A DNA stretch of 64,000 bases from Periplaneta americana. Taxonomy: Eukaryota > Arthropoda > Insecta > Blattodea > Blattidae. The DNA lies in contig NC_091119.1 of NCBI RefSeq assembly GCF_040183065.1, positions 206,419,298-206,483,297 on the forward strand, in the 5' to 3' direction. The position numbers and the translations under genes are program-made. Shown one piece after another: positions 1-10,700 of the stretch. The notes below the pieces were generated by a model that made no database searches, was not told where the DNA came from, and saw nothing but the letters and a program-made list of their open reading frames with translations. How positions within the stretch are numbered: position 1 is the first letter of the stretch; every line of letters starts with the position of its first letter.

Positions 1-457
1 ATAACATTATCGGTATTCACTGAGATTGCAAAAATTTTAATTTCGACTATAGGCCCAACACTATAATTTCACTCTCACAACACACTTCGCTCTAACCATA
101 GCTCAAATCACTATTCGGATTTAAGTCATTTCTTGATGTAGCCTATAAAAACACCTACACCACTGTCTATTAGTAAAGTTTTAAGCCCGGGTTTAAACAA
201 CTGGATGGTTCTTGAAACATTCTATTATGTCATAATTCTGCAGGTAAAGCACTGCAGTCCCTGATAAGTTGGTTGAAAATGAACATTTTCCAATATCCAT
301 TCTCTGTTTTCTTGGGTTTATCTTATGAGAATTATAAGTTTTTTAATAAGTTGGACTCTATTTTACTTTTCATTTCTTTCAAGACAGGCTCACTATTGCA
401 TATTTCGAACAGTGTACACACGATTCGATTTTTTCCTATGCATAATGAAATTTAAGT
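1..457. other. No gene recognised
   Basis: AT-rich sequence with only short open frames. I see no splice-linked coding and no clear repeat family. Confidence 0.4.
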
Positions 458-850
458 TATTCATTCATTCATAGTTTCCTGCCCAAGGACAGGTCTTTCA
501 CTGCAAACCCAGCTTTCTCCAATATTTCCTATTTTCCTATTTTGCGTCTTCCGCCATATGATCCGTATATCTTAATGTCGTCTATCATATGATGTCTTCT
601 TCTGCCCCGAACTTTTCTCCCGTTCACCATTCCTTCCTGTGCATCCTTTAGTAGGTAGTTTCTTCTCACCTGGAGATCCAACGAATTCCTTTTTCTCTTC
701 CTGATTAGTTTCAGCATCATTCTTTCTTCACCCACTCTTTCCAACATATCTTTATTTCTTATTCTGTCTGTCCATTTCACACGCTCCATTCTTCTTCATA
801 TCCACATTTGAAATACGTTGTAATGTCCACTATTCATATACGGGAAAAAT
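458..850 (-). mobile_element. LINE 3' fragment (family Lb)
   Basis: The minus strand encodes MERVKWTDRIRNKDMLERVG followed by a KVRGRRRHHMIDDIKIYGSY segment, the C-terminal tail of a LINE reverse transcriptase. It ends in an (AATG)n tail. The same tail occurs at 25.2, 28.9 and 37.3 kb. It is 5'-truncated, as is usual for LINEs. Confidence 0.75.
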
Positions 851-889
851 CTAACTGTGTGTAGGCTGCTGTCCACGAGAAATCGATTC

Positions 890-934
890 GAATTTATTTA
901 TTTATTTATTTATTTATTTACTCATTCATTTATT

Positions 935-1009
<75 letters not shown>

Positions 1010-1012
1010 CTT
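890..1012. repeat. (TTTA)n microsatellite
   Basis: About 120 bp of TTTA repeats with a few interruptions. The open frame across it is only translated repeat. Confidence 0.95.
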
Positions 1013-1039
1013 ATTATTTTGCTAATAACTGTAACATAA

Positions 1040-1675
1040 AATATAATATATACAGAAAAGCTTTAGCTCGCCCCTTGAAAGAGTAGAACTCATGTCCATG
1101 CCCATTTCGAGAATTTCCCGTACAATATGAAGGGGCCCTCAATACCAGTATGTAATGTTATACCAGTTTTTTAGTCCATATGAGGCACACAATATTTTCA
1201 CGGGACAGTTCTTCGAACTTAAGACCGTGTAGTAATGCAGATTGAAGTCTTCTGACTCTTTTAATTAAAAATTACATACATTGCTTCCGTTAGTGATTTC
1301 ACTATGTTTGTCGTTATATTTTTTCAACATCCTGTATTCATACAATTCTCGAGTACAATGCAGCACATTCATATGTAAAGCTCCGAGGTCAATCGGAAGC
1401 AGACTTCCGCTACGTCTTCGGGGTTGCACCTAACATTTACAGTACTAAACAAATTTCAAAATATACTACGTTCACTCCGCAGCATCATGTGTTTCGGATA
1501 TGGTTTAGTTCTTGTCTTCGCTACACATTTCGTCTTATTCAGCACCGGACTTCAATATGTTTATGGAACTAGTAAGTAACTGATTGTATTTCACTTCTGT
1601 GTATTTCTTTCACAATATTTCGACATGTAGAACTGATATCATGGAATTATTACATTTATATGATTGTTATTGTTG
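1040..1675. other. No gene recognised
   Basis: Mixed AT-rich sequence without convincing coding, tRNA or terminal-repeat structure. Confidence 0.35.
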
Positions 1676-1760
1676 TTCAGTCAACTGTCCAAAGACAGGT
1701 CTGAACCTCATAGGTGATAACCAGACAATGGATGCGGGATGACTTAAGGAAAAGTGAAGT
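1676..1760 (-). mobile_element. Possible repeat end, also seen inverted near 2810-2880
   Basis: GGATGCGGGATGACTTA and the preceding GTGATAAC block recur in inverted orientation at about 2816-2870, after which the two copies diverge. They look like two ends of dispersed repeats flanking the hAT-like relic. The family is not identified. Confidence 0.35.
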
Positions 1761-2109
1761 TGTTTCGTATCGGAGTAGCCTATATGGCACGTGCCGCGCC
1801 GTCCGTCTTTTGTGTACCTGGCGAGTACAGCAGCGTACAAAACGAAGGAACCCCGGTCCGTTCATAGTAACATTGCAACGCAATATGTGCAGTTGTGTTA
1901 TCCTGCTCAAGTATTTAGTACGAGTTGAATAGTGTAGTGCTGATCCATTCATAATGTCGAAGGCAAAACGTTAAATTCGCTCAGAGATACGAAATGCAAT
2001 TAAGAAGTATGAGAGTGACATGTTATGTATTAACGAAGACAATATCGTATGTAATGTATGTAAAATTGAAATAAAAACCAGAACAACTCAGGCTATAGAG
2101 AAACATTGC

Positions 2110-2332
2110 GTCCACACCTGTGGAGTAACGGTTAGCACGTCTGGTCGCGAAACCAGGTGGCCCGGATTCGATTCCGGGGTTTTCCCTCAACCCAATTTGA
2201 ACAAACGCTGGGTAACTTTCGGTGCTGGACCCCGGACTCATTTCACCGGCACTATCACATTCATCTCATTCAGACGTTAGATAACCTAAGATGTTGATAA
2301 AGCGTCGTAAAATAACCCACTAAAAAAAAAAA
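2110..2332 (+). mobile_element. tRNA-derived SINE (family S), copy 1
   Basis: It begins GTCCACACCTGTGGAGTAAC with a box A-like GTAACGGTTAGCACG and a damaged box B, and ends in an A-tail. Flanking 10-bp duplications GAAACATTGC lie at 2100-2109 and 2333-2342. It is shorter than other copies because an internal part is missing. Confidence 0.85.
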
Positions 2333-2394
2333 GAAACATTGCAACAGTACATCGCACAGGAAATGCGTTTAAATGAAATCTGAGAAACTATCTA

Positions 2395-2430
<36 letters not shown>
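2395..2430. repeat. (ATC)n microsatellite
   Basis: An uninterrupted ATC run of about 36 bp. Confidence 0.9.
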
Positions 2431-2431
<1 letters not shown>

Positions 2432-2879
2432 TAGTTGTGCGGGTCTAAACGACACGTGTAACATGATGCTCAGTTCAAATATTCCTCTAAAGAAATTGAG
2501 TGATCCCCCATTTTAGAGGTTTTCTTCAGAAATTCTCTCTATACAAAAACTGTTTAAGCGATAGGCGAAGACGATTCAGCTTCGACAACTTACGAGAATA
2601 TATCGTCGTTTACTGCAACGCTGGTAATTGCATCAATGATGACGAGGACTGAACCTTTGCAAGGTATGTACTACAGTACGTTATTTTTCTTTTCCTTCTG
2701 ACTGTACGGAGATACAGTAGCATGTTGAAGTCGTCTGTTTACGTTTAAAACCTGTTGAGCCAATGATCTGAATGAAAAAAATACAACAAATAGTAAATGT
2801 GCACCTACATTCAACGATAAGTCATCCCGCATCCTCTGTCTAGTGATAACAAAAGGCAACACTTATGAGGCAACTAGAC

Positions 2880-3540
2880 CAGGAGATAATGGGGTAGGGT
2901 GGTCAGTTCCTTTCCCCCTTCATAAAGTAGGTAGGCAGGCAGACAGACAGACAGATAAATGAATTTATTCACCAATATCATACATACAGATGCACTACAC
3001 TATTGGAATTTTCTCTTAAATCCAATGCACGGGTCTTTTGACCGCACTTGCTTCACAAAGCAAGTCCTACTTTGTAAGTTTCACCCCCACCCCTCACCTG
3101 TGACTAAATCCAACCACTCTCCATAAAGTACACAGATTAATATGTAAATGGTACAAATAAAACAGATTATATCATATATCTTAACCCAGTGATCGCCGAA
3201 AGCTGTGTCGCGACACATGCCCCTGTCTCCACTCAAGCGTAACCATGGCATCATATCCCCACCCTCTGTTTACAGCCTTCACTTCGATATAAGTAAAGAC
3301 ATTTATCAGCAGCGGACGTACGCATGTATTGTTACAAGTGTGTAGGATAATATGTTTCGATGTCTTTTCCAAAACAGATAGTAAGTGAAAATTTAATTTT
3401 AAGGAGCATGGGAGGAAAAGTATTTATTTTGTGCAGATGGCAAAAATGAGATAATTAATTTGTTGTAAAATTTTAAATGAAGTATAAAAGAACATTGTAC
3501 GTTGTGATTATTCTTCTTGATATGAAGACTACCACTCCCT
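2880..3540. other. No gene recognised
   Basis: It contains a short CAGA run near 2938-2965. Otherwise it is non-repetitive sequence with no supported gene. Confidence 0.35.
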
Positions 3541-3544
3541 TACC

Positions 3545-4680
3545 TGTAACTTGGATATTTTATTAATAAACGAACAATAAAAAGTATTCGCTTCTATGTC
3601 TTAATCGGGGTAAAATACTTCCACGTTTTTTCCAACGTATGAGTGTAATTTGAATATTCAATAAATAAATAAACAATACAAAATATCGGCTTCTAGGTAA
3701 GTCCTAATCGGGGTAAAATACTTCAACGTTTTTTCCAACGTATGTAGTGTAATTTGAATATTTCATAAATGAATAAACAATAAAAAGTATCGGCTTCTAG
3801 GTAAGTCTTAATCGGGGTAAAATACTTCAACGTCTTTTCCAACGTATGTAGTGTAATTTGAATATTTCATAAATATATAAACAATAAAAAGTATCGGCTT
3901 CTAGGTAAGTCTTAATCGGGGTAAAATACTTCCACGTTTTTTCCAAAGTATGTAGTGTAATTTGAATATTTCATTAATAAATAAACAATAAAAAGTATCG
4001 GCTTCTAGGTAAGTCTTAATCGCAGTAAAATACTTCCACGTTTTTTCCAACGTATGCAGTGTAATTTGAATATTTCATAAATAAATGAACAATAAAAAGT
4101 ATCGGCTTCTAGGTAAGTCTTAATCGGGGTAAAATACTTCCACGTTTTTTCCAACGTATGTAGTGTAATTTGAATATTTCATAAATGAATAAATAATAAA
4201 AAGTATCGGCTTCTAGGTAAACCTTAATCGGGGTAAAATACTTCCACGTTTTTTCCAACGTATGTAGTGTAATTTGAATATTTCATAAATGAATAAATAA
4301 TAAAAAGTATCGGCTTCTACGTAAGTCTTAATCGGGGTTAAAGACTTCCACGCTTTTTCCAACGTATGTAGTGTAATTTGAATATTTCATAAATGAATAA
4401 ACAATAAAAAGTATCGGCTTCTAGGCAAGTCTTAATCGGAGTAAAATACTTCAAAGTTTTTTCCAACGTATGTAGTGTAACTTGAATATTTCATAAATAA
4501 ATAAACAATAAAAAGTATCGGCTTCTAGATAAGTCTTAATCGGGGTAAAATACTTCAACGTTTTTTCCAACGTATGTGGTGTAATTTGAATATTTCATTA
4601 ATAAATGAACAATAAAAAGTATCGGCTTCTAGGTAAGTCTTAATCGGAGTAAAATACTTCCACGTTTTTTTTAAGCACGC
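3545..4680. repeat. 104-bp tandem satellite, about 11 units
   Basis: The block ATCGGCTTCTAGGTAAGTC...AATCGGGGTAAAATACTTC recurs with AATCGG at 3603, 3706, 3810, 3914, 4018, 4122, 4226, 4330, 4434, 4538 and 4642. The period is 104 bp almost without exception. Units differ by scattered substitutions. Confidence 0.95.
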
Positions 4681-4689
4681 AGTGAAATT

Positions 4690-5065
4690 TATAACTTCAT
4701 GACCAGCCTGGTATGTTTTTCTAATTTCAAATATCTGCTGATGTAAAGTACACGTTCTTTTCATGGTATATAAGAAAATAAATTCATTTTATTTTATTTA
4801 TAATACAAAAATAATGAATAGGAGGATAAAAAATTAACATGGAAAAAAGTGTGTGTAGTTAATAAGTAGAAGAATATTATATTGCTTTTGTTTTTTGGTC
4901 ACAGTCCGTCTCTGCACTGTTATTCACTGCATTACCTGAGGAGATACCCACTCCACCCTTCTCCCTGCGATAGTGGTGTGCGGGTTGCATTTCTATTATG
5001 TCACAATTCCGTGGTGTTTGGCAACCAGTGTCTTAACCTAACACACAAACAGGCATAAAAGTGTA
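4690..5065. other. No gene recognised
   Basis: AT-rich sequence between the satellite and a MITE. No coding or repeat structure was recognised. Confidence 0.35.
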
Positions 5066-5720
5066 TAGTAGGACCTCTATTATCCGTTGGAATTAAGGGG
5101 GTGAACTGAACGGTTAATCGAAAAAATCGGATAATCCGTACCATAAAATATTTTCGTAAATTTAGTGAATAATGCTTGCAATCTCCTAAGCTCCTCCATG
5201 GTTTTGTATTGAATTCGCTGGGTAGTGGATCAGAACTTCACTGATTTAAGTCTGGTTGTTTGTTAAGTTGCAATGTAGCTCCTTATAATGGCTATCTCTT
5301 GAAAGACAGGAAGAGTGGGCGTCTCATGTTGTAGATTTAGGTACTTTATACTCTTTATCCTTGATTTTTATTAAATTGCATACAGTTGTGATTCCAATTT
5401 CGTATTCTGACATGAGCCACATTTTCTCGTTCCCCAAACAACTCTATCTGATACTTAGTACAACACGATTTCTTTTGATACTCGTGGAAGACATTTTATA
5501 TAGATATTATACAGTACAACAACTTGAACAATAGATCATACTGTGTGAGGGTAAAGTCTTGTAATAATTCTCTCTCGAAGAAAGTAACGTGTTAATATAA
5601 TGTACAGAACTTCATATATTTATGTAGCAAAAAAAAAAAAAAGAAAGAAAGAAAGAAAGAAAGACAGTCGGATAATCCAACAATCGGTTAATACGGTGAC
5701 GGATAATCGGGGTTCTACTG
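5066..5720. mobile_element. pogo/Tigger-like MITE
   Basis: The left end TAGTAGGACCTCTATTATCC and the right end, read inverted, CAGTAGAACCCCGATTATCC form imperfect terminal inverted repeats flanked by TA (5064-5065, 5721-5722). The interior has no transposase and includes a GAAA run. Pogo/Tigger elements typically carry CAGT...ATTATCCG ends and TA duplications. Confidence 0.7.
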
Positions 5721-5724
5721 TAAT

Positions 5725-6180
5725 TCAAAAGTTACCATTATCCCTTCGTCAGTTCGCATCATAAACTTCAACAGATGTTCTCAGCTGTCTGATCTTCAAG
5801 AGGAACAATCCCGTCTTTTGTTCGCATTCTCTGTTCCCCATGAGGTCAAAACATGCAAGCGAACCGCTATGCTGAACTAACATCGAGGGTGGTAGATATT
5901 TTCTCCGGATATGTTATGTTCCTTTTTTTTTTTACAACTGGCTAAAATGTGTGTCCAAGAATCCTTTTCTACACATAATGGGCAGATGCGCTCTCATTCT
6001 TCCTTGACAATTTTATTACCCTTCCATGCCCCCAGTCTTAGCCACGCTCAACCTACCCTACTGTCTTTGTTACAAGAATTTATGTAGTCACACCTCCCCC
6101 AGTTAAGCATGAGATCTGATTGTAGATGTAGTGAGGACTTTTCCGAACATTGGAGCTCAATCTCTTGCCTCTCGATATCA
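5725..6180. other. No gene recognised
   Basis: No exon with OBP-like features and no repeat ends were found, though a search for gene A's first exon was made here. Confidence 0.3.
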
Positions 6181-6295
6181 ATTAAACGATTGTAATTTTA
6201 TTGTTCATGTTATAATTGTAATCCCCTGGTAGAGGGGCAGAGAAGGCCTGACGGCCTTGTGTCTACCAGGTTAAATAAATAAATACTAAAAATAC
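6181..6295 (+). mobile_element. LINE 3' tail fragment (family Ld)
   Basis: CTGGTAGAGGGGCAGAGAAG...CTACCAGGTTAAATAAATAAAT is nearly the same as the tail at about 33990-34060 that follows LINE coding remnants. Confidence 0.6.
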
Positions 6296-6299
6296 TAAA

Positions 6300-7638
6300 T
6301 CTTCACATTACGCCATGCATTTCTCCTATTATTTTCTCCTTTTTCCCCATACCCATCCCATTTCTATATGATGCAGCCTTCTCTGCAGTTTATAAATCCA
6401 TCCTTTTTCCCCACCTCTCTCTTTGCTGAACTATAACAAATCAACCGTAAAAGCGAGTGGTCATAAGATTATGGAGATATTAATACAGTAGTCTGCACTC
6501 AAAGTGATGTGCAAAAATTGTATGGAATGAGGGTTGGAAACAATTTTATTGAAAGCAGATCTGAATTACTAGCCAAAATGTACTTCCAAGAAAATATGGG
6601 ACATAACTTAGTGTAATTCTTATTGAATGCTTATTTTCACACCTTCCTTCTCTCATATTATAAGACTGGTCCAGCACAGAAAAAAGTTTAAATTGGGATA
6701 CAGAACATTATCGAGGATATTTATAACCATAATAATTATTTCACTGTCATATGCATCAAACATTCTTTCCTGCGGAAGATTTTGAAAGGAGAAACAGTCG
6801 AAATCAATTCAATTTCGGCAATATAAGTTTTACAGGAATATAAAACTTTATAAAATACGGAAATTAAATAGTTTACCTAAACACAAAAGTACATTGAGGC
6901 TGTAATTTGGTCCTGAAGTTTTAACTACGATACCCTATATATATTAAATTATGAAAGAACTCAAATAAAAAAATGTATATACAAATTGCCTCAAAACAAA
7001 ATTATGAAAACTATATACTTTATAGGCCTACAACGACGTTAAGAATTCGTGAGAAAAAAATGTTGGTAAATAACATTTAAACTGTAATAAATACTCAAAA
7101 GTCAATTTTTACATTTTTGAATCCTATTTTCTGAATATTGAATCCTCTAGATTCAAAACCCCTAAAGACCATTTTGTTCGTAATTGAGTTACGCCAACAT
7201 ATTGCTTGTTAAGAAAGAATTCGAATGATTTATGCAGTTTCAATTCAAAAAGTCACTGTTAGGTTGAAAATTTCCTCTATTTCCCACCAGTTACTGTTAA
7301 AATCCTTCAGTTTGTTAGATAGTATATAGGGGGTTTTGAATCTATAGGATTAATTTGTGCATTACAAGTACCAGCAGTAGTGAAATAATCAATTTTTATT
7401 CTAGTGCACTTTTCTGACGAGAGTGTCTCCAGTGTTTTCCTATGGCGACCAAACACCGGCATGCAAAGCGGTGGGTTAGTTCCAGAAACATCCGTCGGTA
7501 TAGATCAGGGATGTCAAAACGCCTTAACAGCGATTATTGTATTTATCTTGCTGAAAAGCGAACCTGATTGGATTTGTATTGCTTGTAGTATTAGCACGTA
7601 ATTCAGGCGTATTGACATCCCGGCATAGATAATACAAC
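6300..7638. other. No gene recognised upstream of gene A
   Basis: Long AT-rich tract. It may hold the gene A promoter and any 5' untranslated exon, but no TATA box at a fitting distance from 7639 stands out. Confidence 0.3.
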
Positions 7639-7720
7639 ATGAGTGTTAACAGTATACTGTCAGCAGTACAACTAGTAGTTAGCATAACAGCTGTTGTAAT
7701 ACTAATGATGACAGTGGATT
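7639..7720 (+). CDS. OBP gene A exon 1 (candidate signal-peptide exon)
   Basis: From ATG at 7639, preceded by AAC, 27 codons encode a strongly hydrophobic stretch beginning MSVNSILSAVQLVV, then one base and a GTAATG donor, the same donor used by exon 2. Phase 1 fits exon 2. Unlike genes B and C it lacks a clear signal-peptidase site and the shared x-H-x...G ending, and no TATA box is evident upstream. A different first exon farther upstream cannot be excluded. Confidence 0.45.
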
Positions 7721-10700
7721 GTAATGATTATGTCTAAGCCGAAGATATTCTCGTATTTTTTCCATTATACTTTAAGGGGAGAGGATGGTATTTTTGAAGA
7801 AAAATGACTAAATTTTCAAAACAAAAATCTTTAAAATACCCTTTGATATGTCTGGAATGCATTGCATAACATTTTGTGGGTATTTGTGCCCTTATCGGAT
7901 GTTGAGACGTCATTTTTAAACTTCCTGCGCTACGGATTTTTAAATCACACGCCCGCTTTTATCGGTTTCCAGTAACTTCATTGTTTTTGCTACATTGCCA
8001 GACAAAAATGGATATAATTTCTGTAACTGTTAAAGATACATACATGAAATTTAGAACACACATTCTTTAGACTATTAGGAAACTTTTCTCTGTAACAGAA
8101 TTTTGTTAATTGATTTCATTTTAAAAATACGTCCGTTTGTTTGCAAGAAAGGAAATCAGGAAATTGTTATTAAATTTTAATTGTTTATTTTACAAACGTA
8201 GGGACTAATATCAAAATTCTGTTACAGACAGTTTGCAGAACATACTTTTGCAAATACATTGCAAAAACTGTTTGAATCTATCTTTAAAAACGGTTTAGAT
8301 ATATCGGTTTTAGTACAATCCTGCATTGGGTATATTTTTTTCAAATTTGAGCCCCCTAATAATTTTTTTAAATATTTTTATTTGGTTGAGTTGCCACAGC
8401 TATGAGCTCTCTAAATACAAAAAAATCAATAATTTACACCAAATAGGAAAAGAGTTTTAAAAAATACCATCCTCTCCCCTTAGTGATAACACTGTGTATG
8501 TTACAGATATTCTTAACATGTTGGAGTTAAACTTCAACAAGGACAAAAATGAACTACTGGACCACTCAAGACAAGCGAGACAAACTGGCGAAGAAGAGTA
8601 CGCGCAAATTATGGAACATTCTCTGGTAATGAAGCAGTAAAGTCTGTCATCCTAAACAAATTCTGTTTGTCCTATTAATTATTAAGTTAAAACTACATAC
8701 AAAAATTTATCATCTCCTTTCGTATTGGGTCTATAAATGTACAGTATATTTTGTTTTCTCATTTGGAAATACATTATATATAATATAATGTAATATTGCA
8801 AGTCTAAATTCCGAGTGATTGTTTAGAAGTTGTTTCAAATTCAGTAATTTTAAGGCGGAGTGCTCAGTTTTAGTCATGTTGAAGTGTTTATTGATTTCTT
8901 GTGGAAGTTCTAGAAATAGTTCTCCACAGTTTACCAATATTTCAATATTGATGGAATAAAGTATTAATGTATGTTATTTCTATATATGATTTCATAAAAA
9001 TTTGTTGGGTATTGTTTAGTTAAGTTTGAATACTTATACAAAATTAATAAGTTTCAATTGTGTACAAATTGAGTTTAAAAAGTTATAAATAGAAACACTC
9101 TGTGAAAAATTAATTACTACAATTAATGAGAGCTAATTTATTATCGTTTGAAGCAGATTAATTCGTTTCTAAACTGTTCTAAACTTGACGGAAAATGAAC
9201 ATCTCTCCTCCGAGCTGGAATTTTGTCAAAATCGCTGCGATGCACTTAGCTGTGGGCATACATGTACGAGGAAGGGTCAAAAAGTAACCTTAATAACTGT
9301 TTTATTAATTGATTATGTACAATAAGACTACAGACACTTCATCACTTATTTTAATATTCGATACACTTTTCTATTTCGTTGACTTAGCAACACTGAATTT
9401 GTACAGAAGTATCAGGTGTGGGTAATTTTTGAAAAGCTCTTAATGAGCATTATTCAAAAATAAAAAAATTTCTTGGGTGTTCCATTTAAATAAGAGAGTT
9501 GGAGGTACTTCCGGTAAAACCGGAAGTAGAAAAAACTCGGTAATACCATTATTGAGTTCTTAGCATATGGTTATCCCCATGTACCAATTTTCATGTCACT
9601 GAACCACATGCTTCAAAAGTTATTTAAGTGGTTATTAAGGTTACTTTTCGACTCAGCCTCCTATAACGTATTAATTGTATTGTATTGTATTTATTAACAT
9701 TCCATGGTATTCATACATGCTTACAGCTAGAATATGGAACAAGTCAAGAAACTTAATACTATTACAAAGTCTTAATTTATAGTCACAGTCTAGATGAAAT
9801 ATATACAGACGAGATTTACAATATAGTCTACTAGTACAACACAAAGTTTTAGTATCAATTTCATGAAGTGTTATTGAATGTCATGAATTCACCTACAGAA
9901 TAGAAGCCGTGAGAAATTAGGTACTTCTTTAATTTGGCCCTAAATAATCTCAAGTTTTGAGTTTCATTTTTTATATCGATAAGGAGGCTATTAATAAAAT
10001 TACTGCCATAGAACGCACTCCTTTTTGATAGCACGATAGACTTGCCGATGGAGTATGAAAATCATTTTTTGACGTGTATTTATGCTATGAACTGTTGAAT
10101 TAGTTACAAAGTTTTCAGGATTGCATACGAGGAAGATTATTAATGAAAAGATATACTGACAAGGCATGGACATTATTTGTAGTTTTTTGAACATAGTCCT
10201 ACACGATTCCCTAGATTTGGCACCTACTATTATTCTAATTACTCTTTTTTGTAATAGAAATATACTGTTACTATCCGTGGAATTTCCCCAGAATATTATT
10301 CCAAAAGTCATTACCGAGTGGAAGTATGCAAAGTATATTGTTTTTAAGGTATTGATATTTACTATCTTTTGCATAGATCTAATAGCAAAACAAGCTGAAT
10401 TTAGATTGGGGGTAATTTCTTTAATATGATTTTTCGAATTTGACACATTATCGATTTTTAAGCCAAGAAATTTGGTTGTTGTTGTTTCTAAAAGGGCTCT
10501 ATTATTAATTATTGCGCTAGAAATTTGCGACATTCAATTTGGACAGGATTTAAATTGAATTATGTTATTTTTGTTACAATTTAATACTAATTTATTGACT
10601 GAGAACCAGTCACACATTTGAAGAGAATTTCCCCTGTTGAAGATTGGAATGTGTTGGAGTTATTGGCTGTAATTACTATACCTGTGTCGTCTGCAAATAA

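Larger units (their letters stand above)
1950..2660 (+). pseudogene. hAT-like transposase relic with BED-type zinc finger
   Basis: Translation from about 1954 gives IRNAIKKYESDMLCINED, then a C-x2-C zinc-finger half (CNVCKIEIKTRT) and a following H-C. After the inserted SINE, HRK-like residues resume. Near 2465 MMLSSNIPLKKLSD matches the AL-S-IPL-KL segment that follows the BED finger in CGGBP1-like and hAT proteins. Stops and frame slips are present as well as the SINE, so this is a dead copy. The family is assigned by motif recall. Confidence 0.5.

Noticed and set aside
7404-7601. 65-codon open frame before gene A
   Set aside because: Starts with GTG, has no family resemblance and does not splice in phase to exon 2.
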